From assembly GCF_004359215.1 (NCBI RefSeq), contig NC_090621.1, forward strand, positions 1,228,631-1,242,177: a stretch of DNA of 13,547 bases. Direction: 5' to 3'. The first letter of the stretch is position 1; each line of letters opens with the position of its first letter. The DNA is from Bremia lactucae. Taxonomy: Eukaryota; Oomycota; Peronosporomycetes; Peronosporales; Peronosporaceae. The position numbers were made by a program, and so were the translations under genes. The notes under the pieces are model-generated. The model ran no database searches. It was not told where the DNA came from and saw only the letters and a list, made by a program, of their open reading frames with translations. Below are positions 6,407 to 12,713 of the stretch, piece after piece.

Positions 6407-7648
6407 TAATTTTATACAACTTCGACAAACCTTGTGAGGATTGTTCTGATGGATTTATAAGGTGATCCATCAGACCTTTAATAGCCGTACCTTCTAGATA
6501 AACTCTTATAACGTTATCAAATTGTTTAAATTATTCATTTAACAATCACAAGAAGTTGATACGTTAAAATATGTCGTGAAGTAATGTTGATTACTGGATA
6601 TTTACTGATCAACAGTGGGCTAAAACGGACTGTCGACTTGCGCAGTCGGCTCAAAATCGAGCCAAACGGTATCGCGACGACATTAAACATCCTGATTATA
6701 ATCCACGAAGAGAGACATGTATCTCGCCATTCTTTGCGAGAGGTGAAGACTGTTTACTGCCGTACGTAAGGACGCAAGGTCCGTTAAAACAATAAACTAT
6801 CTATCCCTCAAGTGATAGATCCTAACTTAGCCAGTTCATATTTCATGGCAAGGCGTTCCGTGTCATGCATGGGATACTTGTGGTCGGCTGGTTAAAGCGG
6901 ACGCGATAAATGGCAGACGATGCGCTCTGCGCCATCTGTGTCATATTGCATTTATGCATAGCCTAGTGCATGATGGCTGGTCACAGACCACATGAAAAAG
7001 GTTGCCGTGGTCGGCAATCGACAGGATTAGTATTTGCATCTTGCTTTGCTTGTAACCTTAAAGGAATGCTGACAATCAGCGTTTCATGACCACCTTAATT
7101 TTTTCATCAACAAAGCAGAAAATTCACTGTCATCTCGGAATAATTGCGAGAGTACTTGTGCAGGTACTTTGCACGCCAAAAGTACTTTCGAAGTCCTTTT
7201 ACATCGACTGGCACAAGCCAGTCGGTAATGGCATTGACCTTATCAGGATCCAGGCTCACACCGTGTTTTTCACGTTGCATTAAAAATTGGTATTTCGATT
7301 GCAGCAAGTATAGACTTCTTGAGATTTGCATACAACTTATGCTTACGCAGAAGTGTAAGAACTTTTCGGATGTGAGTACGATGTACATCAACGTCCGACT
7401 TACCGTCCAAAGCTCTGCTATGCACGAAGACGTCGCCGAAATAGCTCAATGCGAAATTCTCACCGATCGTAACAATTTGATTACCATCCGTTGAATGGTG
7501 CAGAGGCATGACTAAGTCCCTGTGGCATAATTAGATACTCCCATAGCATACCGCTTGAGTGCTTACTGTTACAAACGAGATACCCGGTTAACGTAAATGG
7601 ATGTCATAAAATTCAGCGATCAGACCCATTGACTTAAAGATAGTACTT
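6407..7648 (-). pseudogene. pol: Ty3/gypsy reverse transcriptase and RNase H segment, minus strand, broken
   Basis: Reading leftwards from 7648: the reverse transcriptase palm approach (MGLIAEFYDI, FVTVSTQA), then YFGDVFVHSRALDGK around 7443-7400, where the usual YxDD is YFGD (Gly codon 7435-7437). LRKHKLYANLKK and DKVNAITDWLVPVDVKGLRK end the polymerase. The RNase H part follows (MQYDTDGAERIV near 6920-6955, MHDTERLAMKYELAKL near 6830-6870, NSLHLSQRMARYMSLF near 6700-6755). Finally comes the linker before integrase (GLMDHLINPSEQS near 6440-6480). Several stops and frame changes are present. This segment is the part missing between gag and integrase of a gypsy element but sits on the opposite strand. 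The opposite-strand open frames at 6584-6769 and 7144-7494 are shadows of it. Confidence 0.85.
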
Positions 7649-7883
7649 CGCCTAATCGTGTCTTGCGACGATTGGCGGGGTTAAGTTAAACTCAAATCAA
7701 TCAATCAAGCCAACAAACTTTCATTGCGTCAATAATCCCAATTTTGGTAATATTGGAAAGCTTAAGTCACATAAGTAATGAAGATAACTATTTGTACTTC
7801 TTTGCTTATTCCCTGTCATAGAAAATAATATTCATTATTACCCTTGTAGAAAATAATTGTTAAGTTACGTTACACCGCTTTAC
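7649..7883 (-). repeat. LTR-2 start, minus strand, truncated
   Basis: This is the inverse of 4109-4339. Its reverse complement starts TGTAAAGCGGTGTAACG at 7883 and stops at CGATTAGGCG (7649), where the reverse transcriptase debris begins. The LTR is therefore truncated by a deletion that joined it to pol. Confidence 0.8.
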
Positions 7884-8898
7884 ACATATATATAAAGCTA
7901 ATGGGAAGAAAAGTCCTGCGAGCGCAATCGGGACCACTCGCGCAAGTCGCGACTGTGCTAGAAGGAGTTTGTCGAGTCGCTGAAGGACGAAGTGGCCAGA
8001 AGATCTGCAAATAGTGCATAAATTGCACTGCGGGTGTGGCCGCCGAAGCCTCAGCTGTGTTTCTCTTCTCGAGTGCCGCGTGTTCGCGCGTGCTGGGGTC
8101 CTAGAACCTATTGAAAGATCTTCTTGTGTTCCTCTTAGGGGATCTAACAATGGCGTGCGGTATTCACGCAGCTCAAACACTTGGCGAAACGTATCGATGT
8201 ACGTACTGCACGACTACGATAACGTCGTAACCTTGACATTTACGCCTGTGTTCTGTCTGCTTTGTAGTTAAATTCCGGATAAAGGCTATGAAGAGCGAGT
8301 ACTTTCACGCCGAAACAACGGCGCGCTTAGTATAGAAACGGAATGAAAAGCTTAACGTTTCGAGTACGTCGCCGTCCAAGAATCCGGAAGATAATGAAGC
8401 TTGTTTGTGGCGGCGGAGGCAACAAAGTCAATTACCGCCACGTCCACGAAAAAGTCACGATTAACCATGTGGGAAGCGCAAATTCAGTCGCAATCAAATC
8501 ATCGAAAGGAGCAAGTACTTACAGAAATGATGTTTGTTCGCGTGTAAAGTATAACTCTTAGAAAGACCTGATCCAATTAATTGGCCATCAGTCTTCGTTT
8601 AAATGAACAATAAGTGTTGAGTTCTTCAATTCTAGTACCGGCCAAAAGTTTGTATTCATATTTAAACTGAGAAATGAACCTGCGACGCTATGGAGACTCG
8701 ATAAGGCGACAATGTCAACGAATCAGACGTCGAAAAGCCTTCTTCTGATTACTCGATCGTAGCACCTTAAACTTCGGGTTATTGAAGCCGCAGTCAAGAG
8801 AGTTATTGTCAAAGAGGAGGAGCTACTTACGAATAAGATTACGAATGTAATACCAATATTTCTCACGTAAAAATGCAGTTTGGGGGGTGGCACGAACG
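7649..8898 (-). repeat. Right arm of the long inverted repeat (LTR-2 start plus block copy C)
   Basis: Inverse of 2707-4339, ending at GGCACGAACG (8889-8898). It lacks about 390 bases of the left arm; the junction is at about 8813-8822 (GTCAAAGAGGAGGAGC). It contains the mirror copies of the 106-codon frame (7860-8180, minus), the 85-codon frame (8014-8271, plus) and the 72-codon frame (8343-8561, plus). On the plus strand, words of the block gene (TGQKFVFI, RNEPATLWRLDKAT) can be read at 8615-8720 in one frame. This arm ends 185 bases before the Crinkler start codon. Confidence 0.85.
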
Positions 8899-9083
8899 AC
8901 TTGACCTTTATAGCAAGTCGAAGTGGTTGAGTTGTATTATTTGTTTGATCTTTTATTTGACCTTTTTTCACCTAATATTGGAAAAACGTTTTGTGTCGAA
9001 TGTGATAAGCGCGAAAACGCCAATGCCATAATCGTATTTAAAAAAAAATCACATTCGCAGGTCGCATTCTAAGAAGAAGAAGG
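8899..9083 (+). promoter_or_regulatory. Upstream region of the Crinkler gene, with a perfect inverted repeat
   Basis: These 185 AT-rich bases lie between the repeat arm and the ATG at 9084. CGAATGTGAT (8997-9006) and ATCACATTCG (9048-9057) form a perfect 10-bp inverted repeat 41 bases apart, 27 bases before the start codon. TCGCATTCTAAG (9061-9072) loosely resembles the oomycete initiator (a CATTCY-type motif) but has a mismatch. A TATTTAAAAAA run is at about 9035-9048. No certain TATA box is seen. Whether the repeat arm supplies promoter elements is unknown. Confidence 0.4.
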
Positions 9084-9803
9084 ATGGACGAGGTGAGATT
9101 GTTATGCGCGGTCTATGGCGAAGGAACACTGTTTTTTGTGAAGATAGCACGTGACGCGGACGTTGTAACGCTACAGACGGCAATCGTGAATGAGAAGAAA
9201 GGCGTCAATGATCGCTTTAAAGTTGATCCAAATACGGTGACGCTGTACTTGGCGAAGAAGAACGGCGTATGGTTGAAGGACGATATTTATGTAAAGAACA
9301 TTTTAAAAGGTGACAGGAGCGTTGAGTATATAGAAATGCGACCGTCCTGGAGACTCACACGGACGGAGTTGCTAGGGCCAGATTTCCAGCCTAGTGAAGC
9401 AGAGATTCACGTTCTGGTGGAACTCCCGAGTGCTGCGGCTAATATTGCAACCAAGCAAGGTCCAGCTCAAGCTGAGGGTGCAGAACTTGTCGAGGCCATT
9501 TCTCTTCTTGTAGAAAAAAGGTTCAAGAGCATGGAAGAAAAAATGAGCAATAGAGATCAAGAAATGAGCAATAGAGTCGAGAGCAAAATTCAAGAAATGA
9601 GCGATAGAGTTCAAGAGATGAATTCCAAGTTACCATCTCAGTCAGACAAGTCCTACACGGATGGAGCACTAGGTGAAATAGCGATAGAGAGTTTAGAAAG
9701 GTTCGAATCGATCACTGATTTTGCAGCAAGAGATGATGAAGAACCCTTTTGGTCGCAAAGGATACAACGGCAAGCGAATGCCATTTCGAATGAAGCTCTT
9801 TGA
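9084..9803 (+). CDS. Crinkler (CRN) effector, N-terminal half: header domain and coiled coil
   Basis: The 239-codon frame starts at an ATG in good context (A at -3, G at +4). Residues 1-60 form the ubiquitin-like CRN header ending in the LYLAK motif (54-58; LFLAK in many Phytophthora CRNs). The DWL-type region follows with W63 and ends in HVLVELP (109-115), which matches the conserved HVLVxxP boundary where CRN C-terminal modules are swapped. Residues 135-185 are charged heptads (EEKMSNR, EMSNR, EMSDR) predicting a coiled coil. No obvious signal peptide is seen, as in many CRNs. CRN proteins are delivered into plant cells and many act in the nucleus. The frame ends at TGA 9801-9803, exactly where the downstream frame takes over, so the full gene is 9084-10935 with one frame change. 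Confidence 0.9.
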   Translation: MDEVRLLCAVYGEGTLFFVKIARDADVVTLQTAIVNEKKGVNDRFKVDPNTVTLYLAKKNGVWLKDDIYVKNILKGDRSVEYIEMRPSWRLTRTELLGPDFQPSEAEIHVLVELPSAAANIATKQGPAQAEGAELVEAISLLVEKRFKSMEEKMSNRDQEMSNRVESKIQEMSDRVQEMNSKLPSQSDKSYTDGALGEIAIESLERFESITDFAARDDEEPFWSQRIQRQANAISNEAL

Positions 9804-10935
9804 CGCCTTTATTACTCCCTTTTTCGACAGAGCGCTTGCCAACTGGAACATGGTGTTTGTCAATAGCGAACGATATGCGTGGTTGACTCAGTCGATGAAC
9901 GTGTCTAGGAGTACAGATCTAAAGCCGGATGGATTTGCGACCCACCCGGGAATGTATCGTGCCAAGGAAAAGCCAAACGATCAAGTACCTCGCTCGTCAA
10001 ATCACAAGTTTCGATTTGGAGTAGCAGAGGAAGATTTATTTGACTGTGTCATTCTATTTGAAAGCAAGCTCTCTTTAACTGATGCTGCGTTTGGTCAAGT
10101 GGTTCGGTATCTGCAGAGTCTTTGCCCGAAGACGTTTGGAAGTGCCATTCTCTATGATCGACGCTCCTTTTGGTTAATCAATAGCCGCGCAAATTTCATT
10201 GGTAAAGTCCTGAAAGCGCATTGGACGGACGGTGGATCGAAATCATTGTTTCAGAAATTTATTGGTGCCAACGTGTCTCCTTGGGTGGCAAGCTTGACCA
10301 CGGCCTGCTCTTCCTTCGGAGTTGAAGTGGTGGAGGGCGATGCGTTTCTTGGTCGCGGCGCCCGGGGTCGCGTTTTCAAAGTCACTAGGCAAGGAAAAGA
10401 GTTTTTCGCATTGAAAATTGTGGAGATTAGCCTCGTTACATCTCTCTATAAAGAAGAAGCGGCCTTGAAGCAGGCCCAGGACACAGGCTTCACAGGCTTG
10501 ACGATTCGCCTCGTGGGAGAATGCATTGAGATTCCTGGTGGCGCTGCGTTGTTACTGTCTCCTGTTGGAATACCTTTGCCTCGCCCAGCGACCCGATCTG
10601 ATGTGGCGACTCTTTATGGGTTGTTGTGGCAGCTTCACGAGAAAGACCTAGTTCATGGAGATCCTCGCGTGGCGAACGTAATCCTTCACAAAGGACAGCC
10701 AGTCTGGATTGATTTAGTAGAAGTTCTGAAAGCGAGTCCCATATTGCGAATGTCTGATGCAGAAATTCTCACGCGGTCCATTCTTCAGGTTCCCCGACAA
10801 GTGCAGTTGAATACAGAGCTGCACGAGACGTTTGCAAAGTATGGCAATTGCCCAACTTCAGAAAACCTCAATGGTTTGGTCGAAGCAGTCTTCCAAAAGC
10901 TGGACCGGCGATCGAAAAGTTTCCATTCGCACTAG
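9721..10935 (+). CDS. Crinkler C-terminal half: PD-(D/E)XK-like nuclease and protein-kinase-like domains
   Basis: This 404-codon frame overlaps the previous one; its real part probably starts near 9790-9803 (KLFDAF), and the ATG at 9721 is likely not a genuine start. Residues 65-130 carry a restriction-endonuclease-fold signature: KPDG (D70), ILFESK (E114, K116) and AFGQ (Q126). Residues 205-335 look like a kinase: glycine loop GRGARGRVF (211-219), ALK (K232), possible helix-C Glu at 245 or 246, catalytic HGDPRVAN (D314, N319) and metal-binding WIDL (D331) in place of DFG. Nuclease-kinase fusions are a known class of CRN C-termini. All key residues are present, so decay is slight and a sequencing error or recent frameshift is possible. 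The frame differs from the upstream one by +1. The stop is TAG 10933-10935. Confidence 0.75.
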   Translation: MQQEMMKNPFGRKGYNGKRMPFRMKLFDAFITPFFDRALANWNMVFVNSERYAWLTQSMNVSRSTDLKPDGFATHPGMYRAKEKPNDQVPRSSNHKFRFGVAEEDLFDCVILFESKLSLTDAAFGQVVRYLQSLCPKTFGSAILYDRRSFWLINSRANFIGKVLKAHWTDGGSKSLFQKFIGANVSPWVASLTTACSSFGVEVVEGDAFLGRGARGRVFKVTRQGKEFFALKIVEISLVTSLYKEEAALKQAQDTGFTGLTIRLVGECIEIPGGAALLLSPVGIPLPRPATRSDVATLYGLLWQLHEKDLVHGDPRVANVILHKGQPVWIDLVEVLKASPILRMSDAEILTRSILQVPRQVQLNTELHETFAKYGNCPTSENLNGLVEAVFQKLDRRSKSFHSH

Positions 10936-11024
10936 GATTTGTCAATGTGAAGAGGTGATCCTTTTCTTGTGTCCGCTCATTAAACGAGTTGATTATCGTT
11001 TCGTTCATTCAGAAATAGTCATCT

Positions 11025-11030
11025 AATAAA
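11025..11030 (+). terminator. Possible polyadenylation signal of the Crinkler gene
   Basis: AATAAA lies 90 bases after the stop codon in an AT-rich stretch. The motif is common by chance in such DNA, so this is only suggestive. Confidence 0.35.
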
Positions 11031-11306
11031 AACCGTTTAGCAAATATATAGTAATTTGATAAGTTGCGCTTGATATGCTTGGTGCAACGTACTCACGTGT
11101 CGATCTTAGGGGTACGAAACGTCGAATTTATACTTCTTTTTCTTAGAAGTATATAAAATGTAGGCATGTCTAAACTTTCTTTTAATCAGACGAAAGGTGC
11201 CGACTTAGGAGTCCTACTGTGGCGCTTTCAACGGTGGATAAAACGACGGTGCGACCAAATATGACGCCCTTTGAGAATATTGCCACTTATTGTGCGATAA
11301 GGAGAT
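11031..11306. other. Intergenic stretch with a hairpin and TATA-like sequence
   Basis: No gene is recognised. TATACTTCT (11129-11137) and AGAAGTATA (11145-11153) form a perfect 9-bp stem with a 7-nt loop, directly overlapping TATATAAAAT (about 11150-11159). A 32-codon open stretch from ATG 11166 ends in TGA at 11262-11264, and a second in-frame stop (TAA, 11298-11300) lies before the frame at 11307. It could be a small promoter or a terminator hairpin; nothing decides. Confidence 0.35.
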
Positions 11307-11519
11307 GTGCAATTACGCGGGCAGTCTGACGTATCTGTTGTGTTTGCAAATCCTCATCCGGTGTACGCATTGTTGTTGAGCTTTCGGGAAGTAGCCGCTT
11401 GGCAAGGAAGCCTTCATGAATGGGAGCCCTGGCGTAATGCCAATTTTTGGGGTCGAATCCTTCACGCCGCTGGACCAAGCATGTTTCAACGGACGTGGTC
11501 ACTTTTTGGTAGACCTTAG
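11307..11519 (+). pseudogene. Unrecognised open frame fragment
   Basis: Seventy residues, rich in Trp and aromatic residues (EVAAWQGSLHEWEPWRNANFWG). The composition looks protein-like rather than random. The same frame upstream (from 11166) is interrupted by two stops, which suggests the tail of a decayed gene. No family is recognised, and the opposite strand is also open over 11287-11502. Confidence 0.25.
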
Positions 11520-11538
11520 AATCTGAACGGACAGGAAT

Positions 11539-11592
11539 CTGCTCGAGCCTTTCGAACGCGTAGAGCTGCTCGAGCCTTTCGAACGCGTAGAG
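11539..11592. repeat. 27-bp perfect tandem duplication
   Basis: CTGCTCGAGCCTTTCGAACG plus CGTAGAG occurs twice head to tail (11539-11565 and 11566-11592) with no mismatch. Being a multiple of three it keeps any frame; one frame reads LLEPFERVE twice. It is a recent slippage-type duplication. Confidence 0.95.
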
Positions 11593-11600
11593 ATCTTGCC

Positions 11601-11846
11601 TTGTTCAGGCAATTACCGGACGCTAGCTTCAGACGTAGTATCGACATTGATGGGCGAGCGATGGCCGGATGTAACATTAAGCGCCTTGTCTACATTGGAG
11701 CTGCTGTGCTAAAGACCCATATAACTCAGTGTTTATTGTCAAAAGCTGCAACTGTGGTCTCGTCAACTAAAAAATTGGAGAAGTCCAGACTGAAGATTTG
11801 TGGCAGAGCACGGCTATTCGGTTCGACGTTCGATACTCGGCAATGA
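11601..11846 (+). other. Unrecognised 81-codon open frame
   Basis: ATG at 11601 to a stop at 11844-11846, just after the 27-bp duplication. There is a basic C-terminal part (KKLEKSRLKICGRARLF) and no recognisable domain. It may be a chance frame or part of a decayed gene together with 11307-11519. Confidence 0.2.
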
Positions 11847-12192
11847 TGCTCGCACAAGACGCCCGTAAGAGCGGTATGGAGACTTATTAGTAACGGAGGG
11901 TGAACTTCAGCGTTGGCATGTCAAAGCGAAAACGATTACCGTCACGGATGTAATCACGCAATTATGATCCTAAAACTGGTAGCCATAAAGTTGAGAAATA
12001 GAAGCAGCGCTATAGCCTTATATATGGACTTATAGCATTGAACTCGATATATGATTTTTCAGCTTGCTTATCAGGAGCGCTATGTCTAGCACCGTCACAA
12101 TTTTACGCACGAAATTTTCCCACATCCTTCTTGTCATTGGGCTTGCTGACTTCCGTTGATGAAAGCCAAAAATAAAATTGCGACACAAGAAT
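11847..12192. other. Intergenic, nothing recognised
   Basis: There are short open stretches only (for example LLVTEGELQRWHVKAK at about 11885-11932), with stops in all frames and no structure that could be assigned. It ends at the start of the second LTR-1. Confidence 0.4.
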
Positions 12193-12647
12193 ACATAAGG
12201 GCTGTATCGTTCGATGAAATTTTCACTTAAAGGTTGTTTATTAATTAATATATTATCTAGAAGGTAGATAATATTTGGAGGATATTACTTTAAATAGTAA
12301 TTCAGAAATTTTATCCATAAATAGATATAGGCCATTATATCTATTTATCCCGCAGAATAATCAACTGTAGATGTAAACAAAAGAGAGAGACCGATAAGAT
12401 AAGATAAGAATTTAATTGCATGTTTAGTATTAGTTAATACTTAAGATAGAGTTAACAAATAGAAAGAAGAGATACGTACTTATATTAATACGGTTTTCAT
12501 TTTACCCTGTTTAAGCTAGTAACCTTAAAGAGAAGTCTTCCTCTGCACGTACTAGTGTACGTGAAATAACGTAAGGCACCAGTCGCAACTGAAGCAGTGC
12601 CAAGTGGGCTTGTACTGAAGCAGTACAAGTTGTAGTGCCCCGTTACA
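12193..12647 (+). repeat. LTR-1, 5' LTR of gypsy element 2 (about 455 bp)
   Basis: It aligns end to end with 4478-4928. The 3' end CCCCGTTACA is intact, but the 5' end has decayed (ACATAAGGGC in place of TGTAACGGGG), so its first base is approximate. The hairpin near 12609-12629 and the AT-rich inverted repeat ATATTATCTA/TAGATAATAT are kept. A primer-binding site follows, so this is a 5' LTR of an element running off the window. Confidence 0.85.
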
Positions 12648-12649
12648 CC

Positions 12650-12667
12650 TGGTAGCACTTTGTACTC
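12650..12667 (+). promoter_or_regulatory. Primer-binding site of gypsy element 2
   Basis: TGGTAGCACTTTGTACTC starts two bases after the LTR. It is identical to the element-1 site for its first 15 bases, then differs at the sixteenth (C for G). Confidence 0.75.
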
Positions 12668-12689
12668 CATCCAAGGTCCACATTTCGTC

Positions 12690-12713
12690 CATCTAACATG
12701 GACATGTTAGATG
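12690..12713 (+). promoter_or_regulatory. Inverted repeat centred on the gag start codon
   Basis: CATCTAACATG (12690-12700) and CATGTTAGATG (12703-12713) are perfect inverses separated by GA. The gag ATG is 12698-12700. Element 1 has the same structure at 4971-4994 with one G-T wobble. As RNA it would fold into a 10-bp stem with a GGAC loop that buries the start codon, which could restrain translation. Confidence 0.6.

Noticed and set aside
6584..6769. 61-codon plus-strand frame, also readable in another frame as a basic peptide
   Set aside because: It is antisense to the RNase H segment (NSLHLSQRMARYMSLF on the minus strand), so it is a shadow.
7144..7494. 116-codon plus-strand frame
   Set aside because: It lies opposite the reverse transcriptase YFGD region; the minus strand matches gypsy polymerase.
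8723..8971. 82-codon minus-strand frame reaching into the CRN upstream region
   Set aside because: It spans the end of the inverted-repeat arm into unique DNA, is not kept in the left arm, and matches nothing.
9372..9614. 80-codon minus-strand frame
   Set aside because: It is antisense to the Crinkler coiled coil; the repeated heptads create the open frame.
9721..9723. ATG at 9721 as the genuine start of a separate kinase gene
   Set aside because: It lies inside the upstream Crinkler frame, has no promoter room, and the domain content continues the Crinkler architecture; one frame change is simpler.
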